Origin: CAYQTO01 sp964420455
GTDB taxonomy: Bacteria > Sumerlaeota > Sumerlaeia > SLMS01
Assembly: GCA_964420455.1 (NCBI GenBank)
Contig: CAYQTO010000004.1
Location: 8,627-72,626, forward strand
Direction of reading: 5' to 3'
DNA length: 64,000 bases
The notes under the pieces were generated by a model. The model made no database searches. It was not told the DNA's origin and saw nothing but the letters and a program-made list of their open reading frames with translations. A program made the translations under genes and the position numbers. Below are positions 1 through 8,402 of the stretch, piece by piece. Numbering within the stretch: the stretch's first letter is position 1; every line of letters starts with the position of its first letter.

Positions 1-276
1 GATGCGCCAGGTGGCGGTTTCAAGCCAATCGGGCCCGGACTGGCCGTAGACAAAGAAAAGGAGCAGTTGCATGGCGGCCATGGGGCCTGCGGGCTCGTCT
101 GCGTGGGCACCTGCCACGATGGAGATCTTGAGGGGCCCCGAACCCGCCTCGACGCCGAAGACCGAGCGGTCCTCCCGGGATGACCCGATCCGCACCAACT
201 CCAGCGGCAGCTCGCGATCTCGCGCCCGCTGCGCGATGACTTCCAGTTCCTCTTCAGCGTAGGGCGACGTGATCAC
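1..276 (-). CDS. M14-family zinc carboxypeptidase, N-terminal part only
   Basis: The reverse strand is open from a GTG at 276 to the window edge (92 codons), so the C-terminal part lies outside. About residues 55-65 read GAHADEPAG, which matches the HxxE zinc-binding motif of M14 metallocarboxypeptidases and related deacylases; the upstream VRIGSSREDRSVFGVEAG is the usual lead-in strand. No signal peptide is visible, so a cytoplasmic enzyme is likely. Its start codon overlaps the stop of the upstream regulator as GTGA (276-273), so the two are translationally coupled. M14 peptidase and succinylglutamate-desuccinylase-like members cannot be told apart from this fragment. Confidence 0.7.
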   Translation of the reverse strand, partial: MITSPYAEEELEVIAQRARDRELPLELVRIGSSREDRSVFGVEAGSGPLKISIVAGAHADEPAGPMAAMQLLLFFVYGQSGPDWLETATWRI

Positions 277-1187
277 TTGACCGTATTGTCCTCGCGCGGG
301 GCGATTCGCTTGGAGGCAATGACCTCATTCCCGCGACCCACATACTCCACCGCATCGAAGTGGAGCCGGGCGAGGAAAATCCCCCTGCCGGAAAGCAGCT
401 GGTCCGGCTCATAGGACATCGGGTCGGGAAGCGTCTTGTAGTCGAATCCCTTGCCATCGTCGAGGATGTGCCAGACGAGCGTGGCCTGGTCGTGATCGAG
501 GGTGAGGGAGACCCGGACGCGGCGGCCCGCGTGGGCAGGATCGCCCTGCCGCTTGTGCACGAGCGCCATGTAGGCGTCGTGAGACTCAGCCAGGAGGGCG
601 TCCTTCTCCTCGTGGGTGATCTCGAGGTTACCGTGCTCGATCGCGTTGACGATGAGTTCGTGCAGTCCCACCTGGATGCCGAAGCGATCGCTGGCAGGAA
701 GCCAGGGGCGTGTGAGATCCACAAAGAGTTCCACGACGCCGGAGACGTGAGTCAGCTGGTTGGGAATCTCGAGCCTGATGTCAAGCTGCTGGACGAAGCC
801 GAGGGCGGCATCGCGCCGCGCCCGCAGTTGCAATTGGCTGTTGTACTTTGCGAGCAGCTTGCGGAGTTCGGTGATGTCGAGGGGCTTTTGGAGGTAGTTG
901 TCCGCCTTGAGTTCGAGGGCGGCCCGTGCGACCTCCTCGGAACCGAAGCCGGTCATCATGATCACGTAGACGTCGCGGCTTTCGGCGCGGATCCGGCGCA
1001 GGACCTCGAGCCCACCGATTCCCGGCAGGTGCAGGTCGCAGAAAACCAGGTGGGGGTCGCGCTCGTGAAAGAGGCTCATCGCCGTATCACCGTCGGACGC
1101 GGCAATCACCTCGTGGTTGTCCCGCTGCGCAACCTGGGTCAGGAAGTAGCGAACGGATGGATCGTCTTCGATGACAAGAATGCGCAT
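273..1187 (-). CDS. Response regulator with C-terminal RsbW-like histidine-kinase-type ATPase
   Basis: A 304-residue protein. Residues 1-120 are a CheY-like receiver with the acidic pocket ED-D (7-9), phosphoacceptor D51 in FCDLHLP, T79 and K101. After a linker, about 140-295 form a GHKL ATPase fold: N-box HELIVNAIEHGN, G1 box DDGKGFD and a GRGIFL stretch, as in anti-sigma-factor serine kinases (RsbW/SpoIIAB). No His phosphoacceptor domain is seen, so it probably acts as a phosphorylation-controlled switch kinase on an anti-sigma-factor antagonist rather than a sensor kinase. It is coupled by a GTGA overlap to the downstream M14 peptidase gene and divergent from tgt. Confidence 0.85.
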   Translation of the reverse strand: MRILVIEDDPSVRYFLTQVAQRDNHEVIAASDGDTAMSLFHERDPHLVFCDLHLPGIGGLEVLRRIRAESRDVYVIMMTGFGSEEVARAALELKADNYLQKPLDITELRKLLAKYNSQLQLRARRDAALGFVQQLDIRLEIPNQLTHVSGVVELFVDLTRPWLPASDRFGIQVGLHELIVNAIEHGNLEITHEEKDALLAESHDAYMALVHKRQGDPAHAGRRVRVSLTLDHDQATLVWHILDDGKGFDYKTLPDPMSYEPDQLLSGRGIFLARLHFDAVEYVGRGNEVIASKRIAPREDNTVK

Positions 1188-1255
1188 GCAGCGCCGGTCA
1201 CTCGCTCAGGTGGACTTGGTCAGGCAGGACGTTCCAGCGGAGAACATGCTGAAGC

Positions 1256-2437
1256 ATGACAGAACATATCGGCATTAAGTCGGATGAGGCGCAACGGGGC
1301 AAGCCCACCTTTGCCTTTTCCGTCCAATCGTCACACGGCCTCGCACGCGCCGCGCATTTCACAACTCCCCACGGGTTGGTTCGCACACCCTGTTTCATGC
1401 CGGTGGGGACCCGGGCAACGGTCAAGGCGATCACGCCCCGGGACCTTCGGGAAATGGGTGCGCAGATCATTCTCGCGAACACCTTCCATCTTCACCTTCG
1501 CCCTGGCGAGGACGTCATCGAACGGCTTGGCGGCCTCCACGGCTTCATGCGTTACAATGGACCCATCCTTACCGATTCCGGCGGCTTCCAGGTTTTTTCC
1601 CTCGCCGACCTGCGAAACCTTACCGAGGAGGGTGTCGCCTTTCGTTCGCCGATCGACGGCGCTCCCTGCTTCCTTTCTCCCGAGAAGGCCCTTCGGATCC
1701 AGCGCGCCCTCGGCGCCAATATCGTCATGGCCTTCGACGAATGCCCCGGGATCGAAGTTACCGGTGCCGCCCTCCGCGAGAGCACGGAGCGAACCCTGCG
1801 ATGGCTCGAGCGTTCCCTTTCCGTCCCCCTCCAGGGGCACCAGTGTCTCTTCCCCATCGTCCAGGGGGGCATGGACGCGGCGCTTCGGGTGGACTCCGCC
1901 CGGCGCACCCTCGCCACGGCGCCTGATGCGGTTGGTTACGCGGTCGGCGGGCTCGCCGTCGGCGAGGGACGGGACACCACCTACCGCATGCTCGAGGTCT
2001 CCCTCGGGGAACTCCCCGAAAACCGGCCCCGCTACCTCATGGGCGTGGGCACTCCCGAGGACCTCGTCTGGGCGGTGGACCGTGGTGTGGATCTGTTCGA
2101 CTGCGTCCTTCCTACGCGCAACGCCCGCAACGCCCGGGTCTTCACCGCCGAGGGGCACCTGAACCTGCGCAACGCCCGTTATCGGGAGGACCCCCTCCCC
2201 ATCCAGCCGGGCTGCGACTGCCACGCCTGCCGCGAGGGATTCAGCCGCGCCTACCTCCATCACCTCCACCGCGCCGACGAGATCCTCGCATCAATGCTCG
2301 CGTCCTGGCACAATCTGCGGTTCCTCCTCCGCCAGTGCGAGGAGATGCGCACAGCGATCACCGACGGGACCTGGGAGGATTGGAAAAGGCGATTCTTCGC
2401 CCCTCGCGAAGGGGTGGGGACGTCCACTGCTGGCTAG
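1256..2437 (+). CDS. tgt: tRNA-guanine transglycosylase (queuine tRNA-ribosyltransferase)
   Basis: 393 residues, close to the family's usual 370-390. It exchanges guanine 34 for preQ1 in tRNAs with GUN anticodons. Visible hallmarks are TDSGGFQVFSL near residue 105 (substrate-binding Asp), GGLAVGEGRD, the nucleophile region DLFDCVLPTRNARNA near 280 and the zinc site CDCHAC followed by a His (HHLHRADE) near 320-350. The ATG at 1256 gives an N-terminal tail about 15 residues longer than usual; no internal start fits better. It is transcribed divergently from the REC-ATPase gene. Its TAG stop shares the palindrome CTAG with the stop of the convergent GGDEF-EAL gene. Confidence 0.96.
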   Translation: MTEHIGIKSDEAQRGKPTFAFSVQSSHGLARAAHFTTPHGLVRTPCFMPVGTRATVKAITPRDLREMGAQIILANTFHLHLRPGEDVIERLGGLHGFMRYNGPILTDSGGFQVFSLADLRNLTEEGVAFRSPIDGAPCFLSPEKALRIQRALGANIVMAFDECPGIEVTGAALRESTERTLRWLERSLSVPLQGHQCLFPIVQGGMDAALRVDSARRTLATAPDAVGYAVGGLAVGEGRDTTYRMLEVSLGELPENRPRYLMGVGTPEDLVWAVDRGVDLFDCVLPTRNARNARVFTAEGHLNLRNARYREDPLPIQPGCDCHACREGFSRAYLHHLHRADEILASMLASWHNLRFLLRQCEEMRTAITDGTWEDWKRRFFAPREGVGTSTAG

Positions 2438-5400
2438 GCCTTCACGGAGGCTGCCTGAATCTCCGCAAGGTAGTTGCGGATTTCCGACTCCGGTTCCGGC
2501 CGCCTCATCAGGAACCCCTGGACGAAGTCGCAGCCGTACTCCCTTACGCGGGCGAGTTGCTCCTCGTTCTCGATCCCCTCGGCGATGGTCGAAAGGCCGA
2601 GGGCGCTCGAGAGGCTGGCGACCGCGGGGAGGATCAGCGCCGACTTGTCCTCCGCCGACAAGGCATCCACAAATGCCCGGTCGATCTTCACCGTGTCGAG
2701 CGGCAGCCGGTGCAGATAGTTCAGGGAGGAGTAGCCGGTCCCAAAGTCGTCTATACAGATGGAGACACCCTGGTCGCGCAGTTGCCCGAGGATGGCGATG
2801 GAGACCTCCGGATGGGCCATGAGGACGGTTTCGGTGATCTCGAGCTTGAGTGCGCCGGGATTGCACCCGGTGCGCTCGATGATCGTGCGGAGGTCCTCCG
2901 CGAGCCCCGTCTGGTTGAGCTGGCGTCCGGAGATATTTACGGCCATGAACCGGCCGTGAATCAGGTCTGGAAACTCCTGTTCCCATCGGCGCAGGGCTGC
3001 GCAGGCTTTCTCGAGAACGAGGAGCCCCACCGGCAGGATGACGCCTGTTTCCTCGGCCAGGGCGATGAAGTCCGCGGGGGAGATGCGTCCCCGCTCGGGG
3101 TGGTTCCATCGGACGAGAGCCTCGAAGCCGGCCAGCTCCAGCGTGGCCGTGTGGTAGAGCGGCTGGAAGTGGACGTCGAACTCCTGGCGTTCGAGCGCCC
3201 GGTGGAGGTCCGACTCGAGATCGAGCAACTCCTGGACATCGTCGCGCATGGAGCGGTCGAAGACGATGTGGCGGGCCCGGCCACCGTCCTTCGCCCGATA
3301 CATGGCCGTGTCCGCGTCCCGAAGGATTTCTTCAGGCCGCTCGTAGCCGGCGCTGCTGAAGGCGATCCCGATGCTTGCGCTCGTATAGATCTCCTTCCCT
3401 TCGACGAGGAAGGGGCGGGCAAGCTCCTTGTGGAGCCGTTCGGCGATCATGCGGGCCTCCCCCGGGAGCCGGAGGTCCTCCACCAGGATCGCGAACTCGT
3501 CGCCACCGAGGCGTGCAAACAGGTCGCTCGGCCGGAGGATCCGTTGGAGCCGTTCGGCGATCTCCACCAGCAGGCGGTCGCCCACGAGGTGACCGAGGCT
3601 GTCGTTCACGACCTTGAACCGATCAAGGTCGAGGAACAGCACCGCGAAGAGGTAGCCGGGAAGTCGGGCGGAGCGGTTGAGGGCGTGCTCGAGGTGCTCG
3701 AGAAAGAGCGAGCGGTTGGCAAGGTTCGTCAGGCTGTCGTGCATCGCCTCGTGGTAGAGGCGTTCCTCGGCGAGGCGCCTCTCGGTCACGTCACGGAGGG
3801 ATCCGGCGATGCGCACCGGCTGGCCCGTGGGCGAGAAGACCGCCACCCCCCGGCAGACCATCCAACGGTACTGGCCGTCGCCGCACCGGATGCGGTGCTC
3901 GCTCTCGAAGTGAGGGGTCTCCTTCGCCAGATGCTCCTGGAGCTTGTGGTCCACCTCGGGACGATCCTCCGGGTGGATGCGGTCGAGCCAGACTTCCGGC
4001 GGGGACCAGGCGTCCTCGTCGGTGAGGCCGATCATCTCCTGCCAACGGGGCGAGAAGTACATGGAGTTGGTCTCGAGGTTCCAGTCCCAAAGACCATCGT
4101 TGGCGCCCCGTGCGGCGAGGGCATAGCGCTCCTCGCTGACACGAAGGCGGCGGTCCGCCCGCTTGCGGTCCGTCACGTCGTTGGCAATCAGCTGGAGTGC
4201 CGGTGCGCCCTCGTACAGGACCGGGATCGCAACAGCCTCGAGGTCGAGGGCCTGGCCATCGCTCCGCACCAGTTGAAAATCCTCGAACTCGGGCCGGAGG
4301 ACCGGGCTGGAGTTCGCCGCCCGCGCAAGGAACTGCTGCCATCGGTTGAGCGCCCCTTCCGATGGCCACCACTGCACCCGCGACAGGTCGAGTTCCTCGG
4401 GGCCGCCCACGCCAAAGAGGCGGTGGCCCGCTCCGTTCAGATAGACAAGGCGGCCGGCCTTCAGCACGGCGATGGCGAGGGGGGCCGCCTCCACGAGTTG
4501 GCGGTACCTGCGCTCGCTGATTTCCAAAGCCTCGCGGGCCGCCTCCAGCTCCGTCAGGTCCACATTCAGGCAGTAGAACTCGGGATCTCCCGAGGCGCCG
4601 GTCATCTTCAGGAAGTTGCTGAGGACGGTGACGCGGCGGCCGCTCTTGCCGACGATTTCCAGCCGCTCGCTCTGGATCGGCAGGTCGCGGTCCGCCCAGT
4701 CGCGAAGCGCTGAACGAAACACCTCGCGGTGCGTCCCCGGCAGGAGGAGCTCCTCAAAGGGGCGCCGCGAGGCCTCCTCCGCTGTATATCCATACAGCTC
4801 ATGGCTGGCCTTGTTCCAGAAGGTCACGCGCCCCTCGCGATCCATTCCCTGGATGGCGATGTTGGGCATCTGCTCGAAGAGCGTGCGGAAGCGGTTTTCG
4901 CTTTCCCGGAGGGCGGCGTTCGAGCGGAGCCGTTCGATTTCCGCGCCTGCCCTGTCGGCCAGCACCTCGAGGTACGGCAGGTAGTCCCTCGGCCGGGGGA
5001 TTTCCTCGTCGTGCACAATGACCAGCAACCCATGCTTTTGGCCCTGGGAGTTCCAGAGTGGCATGCCCAGGTAGGCCTCCGCACCGAGATCCCTGAGCAT
5101 CGCGTCGTGGGGGTAGAGCTTGCGGACGCCCCGCGGGTGGACACAAACGCCCCCCGTCAACACCGCCTGACAGGGGGTCCCTTCCAGATCGAACGAGAAC
5201 GGCGGGAGCAACTCGTCGTTCGCGGCAAACGCGAGGACATTTACGCGGGTTCCCCCGACGATCTCGCCCACCAGCCCGAACCGGGTTCCCACCGCGCGGG
5301 TTACCGCCACCACGAGGTTCTCGAAGAACTCCTTCCCGGTCGCCGCGGACGTGCTTTCGTAAAGCGCCTGGGTCATGCGTTCGCGGCGCCGCAACCGGGT

Positions 5401-5754
5401 CACGTCGCGATAGATCACCGCGTGGGACCCGTCCTCTTGGGAAAGGGGGAACATCCGGGCGGACACGAGCCTTTGGGTCCCATCCGGTCGCACGATGGTC
5501 TTTTCCGAGATCGGCCCGAGGCTGCTCGACAAGGTCTCCGTGCGCGACTCCTCCCTCCAGGCCTCCGGCGCCGTTCGCCCCACCAGGTCGCCAACCGACC
5601 GGCCGGTGATGAGCGCCATGCCCGGATTCGCCGACACGATGCGATTTTCGCCGTCGAAGAACACGACGCCGTCGGTCATCGATTCGTAGAGTTGCGCCAA
5701 CACGCGGGGTGTGGGGTGCCAGTCGGAGGCGCTCACGTCGAAACCCGTTTCCAA
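2434..5754 (-). CDS. PAS/GAF sensor with GGDEF and EAL domains (cyclic-di-GMP signalling)
   Basis: 1106 residues with no membrane segment, so a cytoplasmic sensor. Domains in order: PAS (about 15-125), GAF (150-280), PAS (285-410), PAS (412-530), PAS with PAC (540-665), GGDEF (675-840) and EAL (850-1100). The diguanylate cyclase signature RLGGDEFAIL is intact near 750. The phosphodiesterase domain keeps EALVRW (near 876), NISGRQL, ITETVLM and DDFGTGYSS (near 1003), so both activities may be functional. The chosen start is TTG at 5754; a GTG at 5733 is an alternative. A copy of the GTATAGAC word lies in the ICIDD codons of the EAL domain. Confidence 0.93.
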   Translation of the reverse strand: METGFDVSASDWHPTPRVLAQLYESMTDGVVFFDGENRIVSANPGMALITGRSVGDLVGRTAPEAWREESRTETLSSSLGPISEKTIVRPDGTQRLVSARMFPLSQEDGSHAVIYRDVTRLRRRERMTQALYESTSAATGKEFFENLVVAVTRAVGTRFGLVGEIVGGTRVNVLAFAANDELLPPFSFDLEGTPCQAVLTGGVCVHPRGVRKLYPHDAMLRDLGAEAYLGMPLWNSQGQKHGLLVIVHDEEIPRPRDYLPYLEVLADRAGAEIERLRSNAALRESENRFRTLFEQMPNIAIQGMDREGRVTFWNKASHELYGYTAEEASRRPFEELLLPGTHREVFRSALRDWADRDLPIQSERLEIVGKSGRRVTVLSNFLKMTGASGDPEFYCLNVDLTELEAAREALEISERRYRQLVEAAPLAIAVLKAGRLVYLNGAGHRLFGVGGPEELDLSRVQWWPSEGALNRWQQFLARAANSSPVLRPEFEDFQLVRSDGQALDLEAVAIPVLYEGAPALQLIANDVTDRKRADRRLRVSEERYALAARGANDGLWDWNLETNSMYFSPRWQEMIGLTDEDAWSPPEVWLDRIHPEDRPEVDHKLQEHLAKETPHFESEHRIRCGDGQYRWMVCRGVAVFSPTGQPVRIAGSLRDVTERRLAEERLYHEAMHDSLTNLANRSLFLEHLEHALNRSARLPGYLFAVLFLDLDRFKVVNDSLGHLVGDRLLVEIAERLQRILRPSDLFARLGGDEFAILVEDLRLPGEARMIAERLHKELARPFLVEGKEIYTSASIGIAFSSAGYERPEEILRDADTAMYRAKDGGRARHIVFDRSMRDDVQELLDLESDLHRALERQEFDVHFQPLYHTATLELAGFEALVRWNHPERGRISPADFIALAEETGVILPVGLLVLEKACAALRRWEQEFPDLIHGRFMAVNISGRQLNQTGLAEDLRTIIERTGCNPGALKLEITETVLMAHPEVSIAILGQLRDQGVSICIDDFGTGYSSLNYLHRLPLDTVKIDRAFVDALSAEDKSALILPAVASLSSALGLSTIAEGIENEEQLARVREYGCDFVQGFLMRRPEPESEIRNYLAEIQAASVKA

Positions 5755-5797
5755 GGCTGTCTTCAGTCAGTCAGCATCGAAACCGAGTCTGGTCGCT

Positions 5798-6637
5798 TCA
5801 AGCAAGGGTGAAGCGCCGGGTGACCACGCCTGTCGTGAAAAGGAAGGCGAAGAGGATCGCCTGGACGAGGATGATTGTCGCGCCGCTGGGCCAATCGAGA
5901 TGGATGGAAAGCACGAGGCCGCCGAGGACGCTCGTGCATCCGAAAACCACCGAAAGAACGGTCATGGTGGTGAAGCGACCGGCCACCAGGCGCGCCGTCG
6001 CCGCCGGCAGGATGGCGAACGCCCCCACAAGCACCACGCCGACAATCTTGACCGCGAGGATCACCGCGAGGGCAATCGCCACCGCGAGCAGGTCGTCGTC
6101 ACGGGAAACCGGCAACCGGTCGGCCCGGGCCAACTCTCCGTCGAAGGTGGCATAGGCCCACCGGCCCCACAGACCGCCCCCCCACAGCAGCGCCACCGTC
6201 GCCGCCAGCAGACTCCCCGCAAGCCAGGCATCGTTTTCCCCCACGAACAGGATCGAACCGAACAGGTAGGACATCGCGTCCGTGGAGAATCGTGGTGTCA
6301 GCGACAGCAGCACAATCCCCACGGCCATGGAGACACTGAGGAGGATCCCGATGATGGTGTCCGCAGCCAGCGGAGTGTGGCGCCGTAGCCACTGGATCGC
6401 GAGCGCCGCTGCCACCGTGTAGGGAATGCCCAGCCAGGTGGGATCTGTCAGGCCGGCAAAGATGCCGATGGCGACTCCGCCGAAGGCCGCGTGGCCGAGC
6501 CCGCTCGCCAGGAAGGCCATCCGCCGTTGCACCACGAACACTCCGAACAGGCTCGCGGTTGCCGCGATGCACAGTCCCGCGACCAAGGCATGGAGAAGAA
6601 AATCGAAGCCCCGGAAGGTTTCCAGCAGGTCACCCAT
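5798..6637 (-). CDS. znuB: Zinc/manganese-type ABC transporter permease (ZnuB/MntB family)
   Basis: 279 residues with about eight hydrophobic segments and the typical family start ending in an FDFLLHALVAG region. Conserved stretches include GVFVVQRRMAFLASGLGHAAFGG near residue 30-50 (the hallmark of the ABC-3 family) and the late LVGAFAILPAATARL segment. It would form the inner-membrane channel for a divalent metal delivered by the binding protein encoded two genes upstream. Its ATG lies eight bases inside the 3' end of the ATPase gene, so the three genes form one tightly packed operon. Zinc is preferred over manganese because the partner binding protein has a long His-rich loop. Confidence 0.88.
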   Translation of the reverse strand: MGDLLETFRGFDFLLHALVAGLCIAATASLFGVFVVQRRMAFLASGLGHAAFGGVAIGIFAGLTDPTWLGIPYTVAAALAIQWLRRHTPLAADTIIGILLSVSMAVGIVLLSLTPRFSTDAMSYLFGSILFVGENDAWLAGSLLAATVALLWGGGLWGRWAYATFDGELARADRLPVSRDDDLLAVAIALAVILAVKIVGVVLVGAFAILPAATARLVAGRFTTMTVLSVVFGCTSVLGGLVLSIHLDWPSGATIILVQAILFAFLFTTGVVTRRFTLA

Positions 6638-7380
6638 GGTTGCCGATCATCGGATGGGGGTGCCCCGTATGGCCGTAGGCATCGCGGAGGGCCACATCGG
6701 TGAGGGTCTCGGCGGCGGGGCCGAATCCCCTGGGGGTGCGCGACAGAATGATCGCGTGGGTGGCGTGGTGCCGGGCGACGGACCAGTCGTGGGTGACCAT
6801 GATGACGGTGCCTTGGCGTTCACGTTGGAACTGGTCGAGGATGCGATAAAGTTCCCCCTCGCCGGGACGATCCATCCCGGTGGCGGGTTCATCGAGGAGG
6901 AGCAGGTCCGGCCGGCGAACGAGCCCCCGGGCGATATAGACACGTTGGAGCTGGCCACCGGACAGCTCCGCAACCGGGCGCCCTGCGAGCATCGGGGCTC
7001 CCACGGCCTCGAGCGCCTCCTGCGCCCGACGACGGTCCTCCTTCCCCAGCCGCCACGGCCAGCGTCGGTGCAGCCCGCTTGCCACCAGCTCGATCGCCAG
7101 CGCGGGAAAACGCCGGTCCAGCAGCTTCACCTGCGGGACGTAGCTGATACGGTGGGGGTCGCGTGCTTCCACCGGTGCGCCAAAGAGCCGGATCGTTCCC
7201 TGCCGTGGCGCGAGCAGCCCCCCCAGGGCCCGCACCAGCGTCGTCTTCCCACCGCCATTTGGGCCCACCCCCCGCCAGCAGCGACTGCCGCCCGAGGCGA
7301 AAGGAAACATCGCTCACCGCCACCACCGAGCCGTAGGCCACCTCGAGCCCATCCACCTCCACCGCCATCTCCGCGGTCAC
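6630..7380 (-). CDS. znuC: Metal ABC transporter ATP-binding protein (ZnuC-type), frameshifted in Walker A
   Basis: From a GTG at 7380 one frame reads MTAEMAVEVDGLEVAYGSVV...SFRLGRQSLLAGG and then becomes nonsense. A second frame, entered just after the six-C run at 7268-7273 (six G on the sense strand), continues GPNGGGKTTLVRALGG, Q-loop and SYVPQ, signature LSGGQLQRVYIARGL, Walker B LLLLDEPATGMD and H-loop THD. Removing one G restores LAGVGPNGGGKT across the junction. Either the base is an assembly or sequencing error in a homopolymer, or the gene is truly broken or read by slippage. The GTG start overlaps the znuA stop as GTGA. Repaired length is about 249 residues, normal for the family. 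Confidence 0.85.
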
Positions 7381-8315
7381 GGGGCAAGCGCCTCCGCCAG
7401 GGTCCTCGCGTTCAGCACCATCATCGATCGATATCCGGCGAGAGTCCCTTCCTGGCCAAGGGGATCCAGCGTATGCACATCCAGGCCGGCGGATTCCGCG
7501 ATGGCCTCCGCGGCGGTCGGCGCCAACTGGGGCTCGATAAACAACGCCCGGATTCCATCTGACTCGATGCGATCGAGGATGTCCCGCATCTGCCCGGGTG
7601 TCGGTGTACGACCAGGCGCCACCTCGATTGCCCCCGCATACTCGAGCCCATAGCGCGCCAGCATGTAGTTCATCGACGCGTGGAACAGGATGACCGGCTG
7701 GCCGCGGACAGGTTCCAGGATTTCCCCCAACTCCGCGTTGAGAGCCTCCATCGAGGTGACGACATCTTGTGCGTTCCCTGTATAGACAGCGGCGTTTGCG
7801 GAATCCACCTGCCCGAGCGCCTGCGCCACCGCTGGGGCGAGTGCGGCCATCACCAACGGATCCGTCCAGAAATGCGGATCCATGTGGCCATGGTGATGGT
7901 GGTCGTGGTCATGGTGATGATGGTCATGGGCGGTGCAACTGCCGGGAAATGCCTGCTGGAGTTCGGCGGGTACGAGCGGGCCCAGGGCGGTGACTTTGCC
8001 GTCGGCAAGTCCCCCCGTCCAGCCGTCGAAGGCGGTGTCCACATGGAACACGTGGTCCGCCTCCCGGACCGCCCGGGCCACCGACGGAGTCGGTTCCCAC
8101 GAGTGGGGGGAGGACCCGGCGGGGAGGAGCACCCGGACGTCCGCCGCCTCCCCGGCGACAGCGCTGACCAGCGCCCCCACCGGCGGTATGGTCGCGATCA
8201 ATTTCAGGCTCTCGGGCGGCGGGGGAGGAGTCGATCCGCTCTCGTCAGTCTGGGAGGAGCAGGCAGAAAATAGAAGGAGGGGGAGCAGCAGAAGAAGAGA
8301 CAGGGCAGGGCGCAT
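7377..8315 (-). CDS. znuA: Zinc-binding lipoprotein of the ABC transporter (ZnuA family)
   Basis: 312 residues from the ATG at 8315, chosen because it opens directly into a lipoprotein signal, RPALSLLLLLPLLLFSAC, with the lipidated Cys near residue 18. The mature part has the cluster A-I fold markers: GSSPHSWEPTP with a metal-ligand His, a His/Asp-rich loop (AHDHHHHDHDHHHHGH) typical of zinc-specific members, DPHFWTDP with a second His ligand, a VILFHASMNY segment with the third, and a late IEPQLAP. It would capture zinc in the periplasm for the downstream ATPase and permease. An inverted repeat about 70 bases upstream may be a metal-repressor operator. A GTCTATAC copy encodes VYT here. Confidence 0.9.
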   Translation of the reverse strand: MRPALSLLLLLPLLLFSACSSQTDESGSTPPPPPESLKLIATIPPVGALVSAVAGEAADVRVLLPAGSSPHSWEPTPSVARAVREADHVFHVDTAFDGWTGGLADGKVTALGPLVPAELQQAFPGSCTAHDHHHHDHDHHHHGHMDPHFWTDPLVMAALAPAVAQALGQVDSANAAVYTGNAQDVVTSMEALNAELGEILEPVRGQPVILFHASMNYMLARYGLEYAGAIEVAPGRTPTPGQMRDILDRIESDGIRALFIEPQLAPTAAEAIAESAGLDVHTLDPLGQEGTLAGYRSMMVLNARTLAEALAP

Positions 8316-8384
8316 GCGCGAAAGTCCATCCGGGGCAAATTGGAAGGACCACGATGAAGGTTTCCGGGTGTGACGGCAAGGGGA

Positions 8385-8402
8385 ATGAGAATTTCTTCTC
8401 AT
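8385..8402. promoter_or_regulatory. Inverted repeat upstream of znuA, candidate Zur/Fur-type operator
   Basis: Perfect 7-base arms ATGAGAA and TTCTCAT separated by TTTC, about 70 bases before the znuA start and overlapping the stop codon of the upstream gene. TGAGAA-N4-TTCTCA resembles the AT-rich dyads bound by Fur-family metalloregulators, though spacing differs from the usual 7-1-7 pattern. It is not followed by a T run on either strand, so a terminator is unlikely. Confidence 0.4.

Noticed and set aside
2335..4713. Long plus-strand frame opposite the GGDEF-EAL gene; similar long frames opposite the C25, GH3 and clpB genes
   Set aside because: Complement shadows expected from the high third-position GC; their translations show no domain and low-complexity Arg/Gly/Val content.
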